A stretch of 63,625 nucleotides of DNA from Chryseobacterium sp. (GTDB lineage Bacteria; Bacteroidota; Bacteroidia; Flavobacteriales; Weeksellaceae): the NCBI GenBank assembly GCA_031277615.1, contig JAITMC010000014.1, positions 1 to 63,625 of the forward strand. The letters run 5' to 3'. The translations under genes and the position numbers were made by a program. The notes under the pieces were generated by a model, which was not told the DNA's origin, made no database searches, and saw only the letters and a list, made by a program, of their open reading frames with translations. Shown in pieces: positions 1-8,256 of this stretch. How positions within the stretch are numbered: position 1 is the first letter of the stretch; each line of letters opens with the position of its first letter.

Positions 1-62
1 TCAAAGTATTCAACTAAAAATTCTGGAAGTAGTAATTTAAGAAGTTCGTGATCGCTTAACAT
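1..62 (-). CDS. ISAon1-type transposase N-terminal region, partial
   Basis: A minus-strand ORF starts at 62 and runs off the left edge of the window. It encodes about 20 residues, beginning MLSDHELLKLLLPEF. This opening, with its run of leucines followed by PEFLVEYF, resembles the small N-terminal protein of ISAon1-family insertion sequences of Bacteroidota. A -7-like box (TATCTTTG) lies just upstream of the start, inside the end of the neighbouring broken nuclease gene. The IS end probably lies within about 50 bp upstream. Only the first residues are visible, so the family call is a recognition from memory. Confidence 0.5.
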   Translation of the reverse strand, partial: MLSDHELLKLLLPEFLVEYF

Positions 63-65
63 AAT

Positions 66-1108
66 TCAAAGATACACCAACTTAACATTTCCCCCCAACT
101 TTTGAGACTGATCCGCTTTATTCCAATCTATATTTTTAGACTTTTCAAACAATTCATGCAATTTTTTCTGAAGTAATTTTTTATCCGGAAGCTGTGTTTT
201 GTATTCTGAAACCATCGTAGGGGAAAGCGATCTACTTAAAGCATACTCCACCACTTCGCTGTCTTTATCTTTGCAAAGCAATATTCCAATACTCGGATTT
301 TCATTGGAGTTTTTTACATCTCTATCTAATGCTTCAAGGTAAAAATTGAGTTGTCCTAAATGTTCCGGTTTAAATTTATCCGCTTTGAGTTCAAAAGCAA
401 CCAAACACTGCAATCCTCGATGATAGAATAATAAATCAACATAGAAATCACTATTTCCAACCTGCAATTTGTATTCTTCGCCAATGAAAAGAAAATCTTT
501 ACCTAATTCTTCTCTTTTTGAGAGAATAATGATAGGAAATGAAAAACTCTCACCAGTGTTGAGAGAATTACATCCCAATATTTCAAATACCTTTAAAGAC
601 AGTTATATATTTGACTTTCTAAACCTTTCTGAAACCCATAACGAAAGTGATTTACAAAAAGGATTAGTCAGGCAGTTGAGAAATTTTATTTTGGAGAAAT
701 TTGCCTTTCTAATTCTCTTTTGCTAAACCTTTCATCTATACATAATTTTAGATAGAACTCTTTTTCTTCATTAGTTTTTGCTCTCGAAAAAATTATCAGA
801 TTATTTGTCCAAGAAACTTCTCTCACCAGTGGTGAGAGTTTTGGAAAATCTTTATAAGTTTCATAAAACTGCTTCATTCTCCAAAGATTTTTATCTGAAA
901 AACCTTTTATTCCCGGTTCTGTTTTTTGAATATGACTAGCAAGTTCTTCAACTACAGATTTTCCCCATTCAGAATTCTCTACTTTGTTACTGATATATTC
1001 TCCAATATTCCAGTAGAGATTTATTAATTCTTTATTTACCAATCTCAAAGCATTATTTTGAGCTTGTTTTATTAAAGTAATAATTTGGTCAAATTGATTA
1101 ACTAACAT
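66..1108 (-). pseudogene. DUF1016/YhcG-type PDDEXK nuclease gene with an internal inversion
   Basis: The gene is read on the minus strand but split into three pieces. The N-terminal DUF1016 domain (about 136 residues, up to KRELERQI) runs from 1108 to about 698. The C-terminal PDDEXK nuclease part starts at LGKDFLFIG near 504 and runs to 66; it shows FYVDLLFYH and FELK, the Asp and Glu-x-Lys of the active site. The missing middle (SSLFERIM to RNFILE, about 63 residues) is present and intact but on the plus strand. Put back in order, the pieces give about 345 residues, the usual family length. As it stands neither strand encodes a complete protein. The last residues (GGNVKLVYL) look unlike the family and may come from the adjacent IS end. 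The family includes restriction-like and phage-defence nucleases; this copy's role is unknown. Confidence 0.8.
505..697 (+). other. inverted ~190 bp segment inside the DUF1016 gene
   Basis: Plus-strand codons from about 505 to 696 spell the central part of the DUF1016 family (FERIMIGNEKLSPVLREL, then FDFLNLSE, then RNFILE). The gene on either side is on the minus strand. The left join falls between LGKDF (minus) and NSSLFER (plus); the right join falls between RNFILE (plus) and ERQI (minus). Both are placed to within one or two bases because AATT/TAATT microhomology blurs them. The gene's own codons near the right join (AAAAGAGAATTA) are the near-complement of the segment's start (TAATTCTTCTCTTTT), which could have promoted the inversion. 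Confidence 0.8.
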
Positions 1109-1113
1109 AGTTT

Positions 1114-1729
1114 TTATTCAAAATTATAATCTGATTCTTTATCAAAATAATCTACATAACCTATTTGAGACATTCCTGGTCTCTCAATAAGTTTATATGA
1201 AATTTCTTCGCGCACATCTTCTATATTATCAATTTCATTATCTAAAAAAACTTTATGAAATTTAGGCATAATTTTTATTATCAAACTACCTGTATCCGTA
1301 AGTCCGAGATAATAATTTCCAATTTAATCTAACTTCAGAACCTTCTCCTACTTTTGGTTTAATATAAAAATTTCCGGAAGTAAAACTATCTCCTTGAACA
1401 AGTGTTTGATCTTTTGGAACAATAATCAAAGCCTTATTAGAATTTCTATATTCCTTAACATTATTTATGTAATTAGGATTATATAAAGAAATGATTGCTT
1501 TCCGCTCCAACTTTTTCAAAATCACCTTCAAATTCAAGTTCAATCTTATAGTCTTCAATTACCGATTGACCAGCATTTATAATTTGAAGTTTTAACCAGC
1601 AATTTTGCTCCCCATTTATATTTAAGATGAAGAGGGTGATTATTCAATTTTTTTCTCTTCAATTTTACAATGGGGAATTGTTTCAATATCCGTATACTTC
1701 TCCATAATCTGGTCAATCTTGTTTTTCAT
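1114..1729 (-). pseudogene. frameshifted gene of unknown function
   Basis: Minus-strand coding sequence starts at 1729 (MKNKIDQIMEKYTDI) and can be followed to a stop at 1114, but only by changing frame at least three times. Recognisable stretches in order are INGEQNCWLKLQIINAG, VIEDYKIELEFEGDFEKV, NKALIIVPKDQTLVQGD, FYIKPKVGEGSEVRLNWK, then LIIKIMPKFHKVF and the tail KESDYNFE. The stop lies 5 bp before the start of the DUF1016 gene, so the two probably formed an operon. I do not recognise the family. The frameshifts could be real decay or sequencing/assembly error near a contig edge. Confidence 0.6.
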
Positions 1730-1749
1730 TTATGGGTTAAAGTTCATAA

Positions 1750-1859
1750 TTATTTTCTGGCATACACCTTTTTTAATTCTGCGATGAGCTTTTCCAACCT
1801 TTTGCAAAAGAACAATTTTCTTTAAAATCTTCATAGCATTCTAAATCTGATTTTTTCAT
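1750..1859 (-). pseudogene. small frameshifted gene of unknown function
   Basis: A short minus-strand ORF starts at 1859 (MKKSDLECYEDFKE, then NCSFAK). One frame change near 1800 joins it to LEKLIAELKKVYARK and a stop at 1750. Without the shift it ends after 28 residues. It lies 20 bp upstream of the broken gene at 1114-1729 and on the same strand. The product would be about 35 residues and resembles no family I can name. Confidence 0.35.
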
Positions 1860-1950
1860 TTTGAGTTAAAAACTTAACTCGTGCAAGAATAAAATGTAAC
1901 AATACTATATTTAAAGTTGTCTTATTAAGTAGAACTCTAATTCCTTCGAA

Positions 1951-3462
1951 ATGAAAAAGCTACGCCTTATCCTGTTCCTTTCTTTATCGTTGAACGTTTT
2001 CGCACAAAACGTAAAAGATAAAATAAAATCATTTGAAAACGATCTGCTTAGCTGGGATAAATCGAAAGCCCAAAAGTGGACTTTAAAAGAAAGAATGTCT
2101 TTCTACAATATGAATGCGGTAAGTATTGCCGTTATCAAAGATTATAAAGTAGAGTGGGCAAAGGCCTACGGTTATGCCGATGTTGCTGAAAACAGACCGG
2201 CAACTACCCATACATTATTTCAGGCTGCATCTATCAGTAAGTCCATTAATAGTTTAGGACAATTAAAATTAGTGGAAGAAGGAAAATCAGACCTGGATCA
2301 TGACATTAATACTTATTTGAAAAGCTGGAAATTTCCGTATGATTCGGTGTCTAAAGGAATAAAAATATCGCTGGCAAATCTGTTAAGCCATAAAGCCGGC
2401 TTATCCGTTCACGGCTTTGGAGGCTATCAAAAAGGGAAAGAATTACCCACTACCATACAAATTCTTGATGGGCAGAAACCTGCCAACTCTCCAGCAGTAC
2501 GGTCTGTATTTGAGCCTAATCTTAAATTTCAGTATTCAGGCGGTGGAACCACTATCAGCCAATTGATTCTCGAAAACACTACGGAGGAAAAATACGAGAA
2601 TTATATGTTGCAAAACATTCTTTTACCCATGGGCATGAAAGAAAGTTCTTATAACCAGCCTCCTTCTCCGGATAAAGAAAAATTGCTGGCAACTGCTTAC
2701 AACAACGGAAAAGAGGTAAAAGGAAAATATCATATCTATCCCGAAAAAGCAGCAGCCGGTTTATGGACCAATCCCAGTGATTTGGCAAAATATATCATCG
2801 AAACCCAACTATCATTACTAGGTAAATCTAATAAGATTTTGTCCAAAGAAATGTCTGCTAAAAGAATAGATAATAATTTTGGGGTGTTTTTAATGGATTT
2901 TAAAGGCACGAAATATTTCGCACACGGTGGAAAAAATGAAGGATTTGTATGCTATTATATTGGAAGTGTTGAAGATGGAAACGGATTAGCAGTGATGACT
3001 AACGGCAATAATTTTAAACTGATAGAGGAAATACTTTTAAGCATTGCCAATCTGAACCAATGGAAAAACTATCCTATCGAACCTCAAAAAGAATCAATTG
3101 GCTTAACCATCAGAAAAGAATGCCTGAAAAATGTTGATAAAGGAATCGCATTATACAAAAACCTTAAAAAAAACAAGCCCAATGATTACAACTTCTCCAA
3201 CGAAAATGAATTGAATGAGCTTGGTTATGAATTTCTAAGAGATAACCAGTTAGACGCAGCGCTTAAGATTTTTGATTTAAATGTCAATGAATTCCCAAAA
3301 TCAGGAAACGCTTACGACAGTCGTGGTGAGGCTTATTTTAATAAAAAAGAATATGCATTATCAAAAAGTGATTACCAGAAATCATTAGAATTAGATCCAA
3401 GCAATACTAATGCGAAGGAAATGATTTTGAAAATCGACCAGATTTCTTCTATTAAAAAGTAA
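1951..3462 (+). CDS. secreted serine hydrolase (beta-lactamase-related) with C-terminal TPR
   Basis: The protein has 503 residues. A signal peptide covers about residues 1-18 (cleavage near VFA/QN), so it is exported. A class C beta-lactamase/penicillin-binding fold follows, with the SxxK nucleophile motif S94-I-S-K97, a YSGGG motif at 195 in the place of YxN, and HGG at 325 in the place of KTG. Such enzymes hydrolyse ester or amide bonds in peptides, beta-lactams or esters; the substrate cannot be read from sequence. Residues from about 415 form one or two TPR-like repeats (NAYDSRGEAYFNKKEYALSK), probably for protein contact. The gene stands alone, downstream of the decayed left edge. The start is supported by the signal peptide. 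The hydrolase fold is clear; calling it a resistance enzyme would be unsupported. Confidence 0.85.
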   Translation: MKKLRLILFLSLSLNVFAQNVKDKIKSFENDLLSWDKSKAQKWTLKERMSFYNMNAVSIAVIKDYKVEWAKAYGYADVAENRPATTHTLFQAASISKSINSLGQLKLVEEGKSDLDHDINTYLKSWKFPYDSVSKGIKISLANLLSHKAGLSVHGFGGYQKGKELPTTIQILDGQKPANSPAVRSVFEPNLKFQYSGGGTTISQLILENTTEEKYENYMLQNILLPMGMKESSYNQPPSPDKEKLLATAYNNGKEVKGKYHIYPEKAAAGLWTNPSDLAKYIIETQLSLLGKSNKILSKEMSAKRIDNNFGVFLMDFKGTKYFAHGGKNEGFVCYYIGSVEDGNGLAVMTNGNNFKLIEEILLSIANLNQWKNYPIEPQKESIGLTIRKECLKNVDKGIALYKNLKKNKPNDYNFSNENELNELGYEFLRDNQLDAALKIFDLNVNEFPKSGNAYDSRGEAYFNKKEYALSKSDYQKSLELDPSNTNAKEMILKIDQISSIKK

Positions 3463-3669
3463 ATTCCAGCAAGACCTACAAATAGGTAAGCACTTATAAA
3501 TAACCATTTTACCCCTTATTCAATTAACTGAAACGAGCTGAATCAGTTATAAAAAGTGTGAAAACGTGTCTGATCATTATATATTTAAAAATTGCAAAAA
3601 AATTCTTTAGATGAATCAGTCAATACTTAAACTGTTTTATCCTTATCAATTTTTTTAATTCAATATTTA

Positions 3670-3685
3670 ATCGTAATATTGCGAT
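3670..3685. promoter_or_regulatory. ArsR-type operator upstream of arsR
   Basis: ATCGTAATATTGCGAT is an imperfect 16-bp palindrome (one mismatched pair) 16 bp before the arsR start. Nearly the same sequence occurs again before the next gene at 4049. Size and position fit an ArsR dimer site giving autorepression. Confidence 0.6.
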
Positions 3686-3700
3686 ATAATTATTCTGATT

Positions 3701-4027
3701 ATGGGAGTAACAAAAACAGATCATTTTACAGATCAGCAAAACAGGATCGCTACCATGGCAAAGGCATTGGGGCATCCTGCAAGAATTGCCATTATTGAAC
3801 ACCTGCTGAAAGTAAATGCCTGCATCTGCGGAGACATTGTTAATGAACTTCCACTGGCACAGGCAACGGTTTCACAACATTTAAAAGAATTAAAGAATGC
3901 CGGTCTTATCAAAGGAAGTATTGAAGGGACCGCCATCTGCTACTGTATTGATGAAACGGCATTTGAAGTGCTGAGAGACTACTTCTCCAACATCATCCGG
4001 ACAACCTCAAATCAGAAATGTTGTTAA
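3701..4027 (+). CDS. arsR: ArsR/SmtB family transcriptional repressor
   Basis: This 108-residue winged-helix protein has the ArsR core. An N-terminal helix is followed by ALGHPARIAIIEHLL, then the recognition segment QATVSQHLKELKNAGLI (54-70) and a wing around GSIEGTAICYCID. Candidate thiol ligands for arsenite or another soft metal are C41 and C43 (NACICGDIV), C80 and C82, and the terminal pair C107-C108. Binding of the metal would release DNA. Matching palindromes before this gene (3670) and before the next one (4049) suggest it represses itself and its neighbour. Start: ATG at 3701. Confidence 0.85.
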   Translation: MGVTKTDHFTDQQNRIATMAKALGHPARIAIIEHLLKVNACICGDIVNELPLAQATVSQHLKELKNAGLIKGSIEGTAICYCIDETAFEVLRDYFSNIIRTTSNQKCC

Positions 4028-4048
4028 AGGTATTTTTTTAATTAATAT

Positions 4049-4064
4049 ATCGCAATATTGCATT
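4049..4064. promoter_or_regulatory. second ArsR-type operator, before the DUF6428 gene
   Basis: ATCGCAATATTGCATT matches the arsR operator at 3670 in its core (ATCG, C or T, AATATT). It lies 22 bp before the 4086 start and suggests the second gene has its own ArsR-controlled promoter. Confidence 0.5.
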
Positions 4065-4085
4065 TAACCAATAAATAAAAATATA

Positions 4086-4559
4086 ATGAAGCTATCTGAG
4101 ATCAAAGAAATCTTACCCGCATTAGAGCATGTAGAGTTCCAACTGGAGAATGGGACTTTTGTTCCTGAGCATTTCCATGTTACTGAAGTGGGAACTGTAA
4201 CAAAACATTTTATTGACTGTGGAGGAACGATCCGAAATGAAAAAGTGATTAATTTTCAATTGTGGAATGCCAATGACTTTGAACACAGGCTAAAACCGGG
4301 AAAACTTTTAGGCATCATTAAGTTATCCGAAGAAAAACTCGGTATCGAGGATGGTGAAATTGAAGTGGAATATCAGGAAACAACGATTGGAAAATACGAT
4401 TTAGAATTTAATGGAAAGACTTTTATCCTTAAAAACAAAACAACGGCCTGTTTGGCTGAGGACGCCTGTGGTATTCCTGTAGAAAAGCAAAAACGGAGCT
4501 TATCAGAACTTACTCCTGCTTCGGGTGGATGCTGTACTCCGAATTCCGGATGTTGTTAA
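4086..4559 (+). CDS. DUF6428-type protein with cysteine-rich tail
   Basis: This 157-residue protein is predicted to be cytoplasmic, with no signal peptide. Its body (EHFHVTEVGTVTKHFIDCGG, then INFQLW) matches my memory of the DUF6428 family found next to arsR in Bacteroidota arsenic clusters. The C-terminus ends GGCCTPNSGCC, two vicinal cysteine pairs well suited to binding As(III) or another soft metal. H101-region residues and the FHVTE histidine may also be ligands. It follows arsR by 58 bp, with its own operator-like site. No arsenate reductase or ACR3/ArsB pump follows, so a metal buffer or sensor role is plausible but unproven. Confidence 0.65.
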   Translation: MKLSEIKEILPALEHVEFQLENGTFVPEHFHVTEVGTVTKHFIDCGGTIRNEKVINFQLWNANDFEHRLKPGKLLGIIKLSEEKLGIEDGEIEVEYQETTIGKYDLEFNGKTFILKNKTTACLAEDACGIPVEKQKRSLSELTPASGGCCTPNSGCC

Positions 4560-4599
4560 AATGAATATAAAAACAGTATTTCTTTCAGAGAGATCGCAG

Positions 4600-4637
4600 A
4601 ACCTGGATTCTTATCGGATTCCAGGTTTTCTTTTTTC
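4600..4637 (+). terminator. intrinsic terminator after the arsR unit
   Basis: AACCTGGA pairs with TCCAGGTT around a 12-nt loop and is followed by a T-rich run. Confidence 0.75.
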
Positions 4638-4666
4638 AAATTATCATTTTTACTGAGGTTTAACTT

Positions 4667-4795
4667 TTACTTAATCACCTCACCAGCGCCTTCCGGCGAC
4701 GTCGTTGGTTTGGGATCTTCAGTATAAACTAACGTTCCTCCTTTAACCATTTTTAATTTTACTCTTTCAATTTTCTTGGTTTCTAGTGCTTTCAT
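4667..4795 (-). CDS. 42-residue peptide with double-glycine leader motif
   Basis: A short minus-strand ORF starts at 4795 and encodes a lysine-rich leader (MKALETKKIERVKLKMVKGG) followed by 22 residues, TLVYTEDPKP then TTSPEGAGEVIK. The LKMVKGG motif resembles the GG leader of bacteriocin-like prepeptides exported by C39-peptidase ABC transporters. A -7 box (TATTTTTG at 4812-4819) lies 17 bp upstream of the start, which supports expression. No transporter or modification enzyme is next to it, and the mature part has no cysteine. It could be an orphan GG-peptide or simply a small unknown protein. Confidence 0.5.
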   Translation of the reverse strand: MKALETKKIERVKLKMVKGGTLVYTEDPKPTTSPEGAGEVIK

Positions 4796-4910
4796 GCTCT
4801 GTTTTTATGATCAAAAATAAATAATATACCATCTAAAACACTCATTAACATTAAAAATATTTCATATTAGATCATTTTTTTAGATATTTTTACATTTCTA
4901 ATCTATTCAT

Positions 4911-5336
4911 ATGGAGATTCAGGCATTTTTCAAAGATTATTTCATCCGGAATAAATATACCATCCTTAACGAGGCAGACCAGTTACTGACGGTAAAACTA
5001 TTTTACGGATTATCTGCTGATCTGCTGTTTCATAACAATAATTTCGTTCTCAATTTTAATCTCTTCAGGAAAAATGCAATGGCCAATAAGTTAAACAAAA
5101 ATCTGGAGGGGAGTTTAAAGATTACAACCATAGCTTTATTCATCATCTATCTGCTGTTTAATTTTGATGAAATGCTGAATTTTGAAATAACCGTGAAACA
5201 GTTAAGCCTGTTTATCGTAGCTGCTATCATTTATATTTTATGGTTTCTGAACTATGTTATTGTCGTGGAAAGCTTTAAAATATTATCTTCAAATATTCTG
5301 CTCCTGTACAGAAACACTTATTCTGACAAAAGGTAA
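4911..5336 (+). CDS. hypothetical membrane protein, two TM helices
   Basis: This 141-residue protein is not recognised. The first 65 residues are soluble-looking, with a polar loop (FRKNAMANKLNKNLEG) that probably faces the cytoplasm. Two hydrophobic helices follow at about 71-85 (TTIALFIIYLLF) and 97-119 (LSLFIVAAIIYILWFLNYVIVV), with a short basic tail. It stands alone, divergent from the GG-peptide ORF. Start: ATG at 4911. Nothing around it indicates a function. Confidence 0.6.
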   Translation: MEIQAFFKDYFIRNKYTILNEADQLLTVKLFYGLSADLLFHNNNFVLNFNLFRKNAMANKLNKNLEGSLKITTIALFIIYLLFNFDEMLNFEITVKQLSLFIVAAIIYILWFLNYVIVVESFKILSSNILLLYRNTYSDKR

Positions 5337-5378
5337 ATCTTGATTTTCTGATTGTCTTTAAAATTAATGTCACCGTTT

Positions 5379-6098
5379 CTACGATACACTCACGCCGAAA
5401 AGATGCCCAACCAAAGCCGTGATTCCCATGGCAACAGTTCCCCAGAAACAAATCCTGAGAACAGCGGGACCTGTTTTTGAACCTCCTGTTTTTGCTGAAA
5501 CAGCACCGAGAACCATCAGAAAAACAATAGAAAACCCGTACTGGAAATAAACCATCTGTTTAATCGGTGCGAACAGTGAAACCATAAACGGCAGTAATGC
5601 CCCGACAGCAAAAGAAACGAAAGAGGCTCCGGCAGCATACAAAGGCTGTGCTTTGGTGATTTCATTGATTCCCAGCTCGTCTCTGGCATGGGCTTCCAAT
5701 GCATTATGCTCGGTAAGCTCCATCGCTACTTTCAGGGCTGTTTCCGGACTCACGCCTCTGCTTTCATAGATTTTGGCGAGTTCTTTAAGTTCAATTTCAG
5801 GCATTTCTTCAAGTTCTCTTTTCTCTCTGAGCAAATCTGCTTTTTCTGTATCTTCCTGGGAACTTACGGAAACATACTCACCGGCAGCCATAGACATTGC
5901 CCCGGCTATCATCCCGGCCAGAGCAGCAAGAATAATGGTATTGCGTTCGGGTTCTGCCGCAGCCACACCAATCACAATGCTGGTGGTAGACAGAAGCCCG
6001 TCATTAGCTCCCAAAACAGCAGCCCGCAGCCACCCTACCCTGTTGACGTAATGTTTTTCTAACTGATGATGCATACGAAGAATATTAAGCCTTATCAA
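5379..6098 (-). CDS. VIT1/CCC1-type iron/manganese transporter
   Basis: This 239-residue membrane protein belongs to the vacuolar iron transporter family. The signature LRAAVLGANDGLLSTTSIVIGVAAA region is at about 24-48, followed by a second helix (LAALAGMIAGAMSMAAGEYVSV). A charged, glutamate-rich cytoplasmic segment at about 85-140 corresponds to the metal-binding hinge of the family. Three further hydrophobic helices complete the protein. Members export Fe2+ or Mn2+ by proton antiport. The gene is monocistronic. The neighbouring genes give no extra information on the metal. Confidence 0.85.
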   Translation of the reverse strand: MIRLNILRMHHQLEKHYVNRVGWLRAAVLGANDGLLSTTSIVIGVAAAEPERNTIILAALAGMIAGAMSMAAGEYVSVSSQEDTEKADLLREKRELEEMPEIELKELAKIYESRGVSPETALKVAMELTEHNALEAHARDELGINEITKAQPLYAAGASFVSFAVGALLPFMVSLFAPIKQMVYFQYGFSIVFLMVLGAVSAKTGGSKTGPAVLRICFWGTVAMGITALVGHLFGVSVS

Positions 6099-6312
6099 AA
6101 ATAAGCAATCATCCTTCTGGAATCAATATAAATTAACCTGAGTATGGGTAAAATTTCTGATGGAGGCAGGTTTGGTGACGAAGATGAGAGATGAATATTT
6201 TGAAAGCTGTAAACGTAAATGTTTATCCGTTACTGCTTTATTCATTGAAGACTAATTGCCATCATTATAGCTAACAGGAGTTTCCCACATTCTTCTTCCA
6301 GCACTTTTGGTG

Positions 6313-7053
6313 CTATTGCGGATAAAACCTCATCTGTTCAAAAGTATAGTTCTGGTCTGTTCTTAAAAGGTCAATCAGCTGCTTCAATTCGGATTCTTCC
6401 CAGCTTTTCTGAAACATTTCATCATGAATCAGCAAGACAACATTATTTTTGGTGAAGGTTTTTCCGGAAGCACACCAACCTTTAACGGCATTATACATGG
6501 TTTCTACAGACTGGATCGGGGTTCCGTCTGCCGGCTGATGCTGCCATTCAACATCCCAGCCTACCACTTTGTACCCGAGCTTTGCCAGCTGATCGGCAGT
6601 TTGTATACCACTGGTTCCGTCATTTTTGCTTCTGCCATCCATACGCCACATATTTCTTCCGGGAAGCCTTACTATTTTATAAGGCAGTTTTAATAAGGTC
6701 TGATTGTACAGAATATCTTTCACCGACTGAGCCGGATCATTATAGAATGCTTCATAATGGTTGTTGGCATGGGTGTAGCTATGATTGTATTCATCAATAT
6801 AGGGATTCTGATCATAATATTTGGCATAAGTGTCCATCTGCCTGTTCTTAATAACATGCATTCCGACCATAAAAACACTAATCTTGATTTTTTCCTGCAA
6901 AACAATATCGTTAATATTTTCGCTGCCGTTCAAAGGCCCGTCGTCAAAAGTAAGATATACATAACATTTACCCTGAGAGGTTGTTTTTTCCTGGGAATAC
7001 AATGTTGTAAATGAGGTCAGAAACACCATGAGGAATATATTTATTTTACTCAT
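6313..7053 (-). CDS. secreted polysaccharide deacetylase family protein (NodB-like)
   Basis: The protein has 246 residues. A signal peptide covers about 1-20. The NodB fold shows motif 1 TFDDGP (catalytic base D37, metal ligand D38) and motif 2 HSYTH (H91, H95, metal ligands), then RLPGRNMW as motif 3. VVGWDVEW and LLIHDEMF fit motifs 4 and 5. These enzymes remove N- or O-acetyl groups from chitin-like or peptidoglycan glycans. Export suggests periplasmic or surface action. The substrate cannot be told from sequence. The gene stands alone, transcribed away from lgt. Confidence 0.85.
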   Translation of the reverse strand: MSKINIFLMVFLTSFTTLYSQEKTTSQGKCYVYLTFDDGPLNGSENINDIVLQEKIKISVFMVGMHVIKNRQMDTYAKYYDQNPYIDEYNHSYTHANNHYEAFYNDPAQSVKDILYNQTLLKLPYKIVRLPGRNMWRMDGRSKNDGTSGIQTADQLAKLGYKVVGWDVEWQHQPADGTPIQSVETMYNAVKGWCASGKTFTKNNVVLLIHDEMFQKSWEESELKQLIDLLRTDQNYTFEQMRFYPQ

Positions 7054-7226
7054 CCCGAATCATTTACTTACAAATATACTAAGTTCAAACATGAAAAATA
7101 AAGCCTGTTACCTGTTGAAGAAAATTTAAAGTATACCGCTGGGTACAGAGCCTTCACAATTGATCATCTGCACCATAAAAGTCTTCAGATTCAGACTTCT
7201 GTCATGCCCGAAAAAAAATATCTTTC

Positions 7227-7234
7227 TATCTTTG
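7227..7234 (+). promoter_or_regulatory. -7 box for lgt
   Basis: TATCTTTG matches the flavobacterial TAnnTTTG consensus, 25 bp before the lgt ATG. Confidence 0.55.
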
Positions 7235-7259
7235 CCTGAATTTTTTACAATTATCATCA

Positions 7260-8096
7260 ATGAATCTGCTGTACATTAACTGGGATATTGATCCCGAAAT
7301 CATCAATATATTCGGGTTTCCGTTGAAATATTACGGATTATTATTTTTCGCAGGACTTGTATTGTGCTACATGATCCTGAAGAAAATTTATAAAAAAGAA
7401 CATCTGAGCAATCAGGCTCATGAAGCGCTCTTTTCTTATGCGGTTATCGGAATTCTTGCGGGAGCACGATTAGGGCACTGCCTGTTTTATGATTTCGACT
7501 ACTATTCCCAGCATCCTCTGGAAATTATCCTTCCGATACAGAAGGGTCCGGACGGAGGCTACTTTTTTTCAGGATATGCAGGACTGGCAAGCCACGGCGG
7601 TGGAATCGGGCTGATCATTATGCTGCTGGTCTATGCCAAGAAGTTCTCAATTAAATTTATGAAAGTTCTGGATATCATTGCTATCGCCACTCCATTAGCA
7701 GGTGTTTTTATCCGGCTGGCGAACCTGATGAATTCTGAGATCATCGGAACTCCTTCCAATGCTCCCTGGGCATTTATTTTCCGGAGAGTGGATGATATTC
7801 CGAGGCATCCGGCCCAGCTTTACGAAGCCATTTCTTATCTGGTAATCTTCCTTTTGGTTTATCTGATTTACAGAAAAGGCATCTTTAAAGTAGGAAACGG
7901 GTTCTATTTCGGAATAAGTTCCCTGCTGATCTTTGTGATGCGTCTGCTGATTGAATTCATCAAAGTAGATCAGGTAAGCTTTGAACAGGGAATGAGCCTG
8001 AATATGGGCCAGCTTTTAAGTATTCCTTTTATTCTTCTGGGACTGTTCTTTATCATCAGAAGCATCATCAACAAAGATGAAGTGAAGGTTTCCTAG
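7260..8096 (+). CDS. lgt: prolipoprotein diacylglyceryl transferase
   Basis: This 278-residue inner-membrane enzyme moves a diacylglyceryl group from phosphatidylglycerol to the lipobox cysteine of prolipoproteins, the first step of lipoprotein maturation. It has about seven hydrophobic helices. The Lgt signature HGGGIG is at 112-117. The segment IRLANLMNSEIIG holds R152 and E160, which match the conserved residues of the lipid-binding site. The length is normal. It is monocistronic, with its own -7 box at 7227 and a strong terminator at 8116. Several lipoproteins in this window (efflux adaptor, efflux outer-membrane factor, unknown lipoproteins) would be its substrates. Confidence 0.93.
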   Translation: MNLLYINWDIDPEIINIFGFPLKYYGLLFFAGLVLCYMILKKIYKKEHLSNQAHEALFSYAVIGILAGARLGHCLFYDFDYYSQHPLEIILPIQKGPDGGYFFSGYAGLASHGGGIGLIIMLLVYAKKFSIKFMKVLDIIAIATPLAGVFIRLANLMNSEIIGTPSNAPWAFIFRRVDDIPRHPAQLYEAISYLVIFLLVYLIYRKGIFKVGNGFYFGISSLLIFVMRLLIEFIKVDQVSFEQGMSLNMGQLLSIPFILLGLFFIIRSIINKDEVKVS

Positions 8097-8115
8097 TCCC
8101 ATAAAAAAATACAAT

Positions 8116-8150
8116 AAAGCCTCCGGAACGATATTCCGGAGGCTTTTGTT
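8116..8150 (+). terminator. intrinsic terminator after lgt
   Basis: A 13-bp stem (AAGCCTCCGGAA pairing with TTCCGGAGGCTT) is followed by TTG and T residues. A second hairpin (GGCCTGA/TCAGGCC, about 8167-8192) follows. Confidence 0.85.
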
Positions 8151-8256
8151 TACCATCCTAAAAAACAGGCCTGAATCGTTATGAATCAGGCCAATCCGTA
8201 TTCCTCAATCGGAATACTCATTCATTTCCCACATTATATATTCTAATTATTACTGT

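Noticed and set aside
5688-6062. Plus-strand ORF of 124 residues
   Set aside because: It is antisense to the VIT1-type transporter gene, which has clear family motifs.
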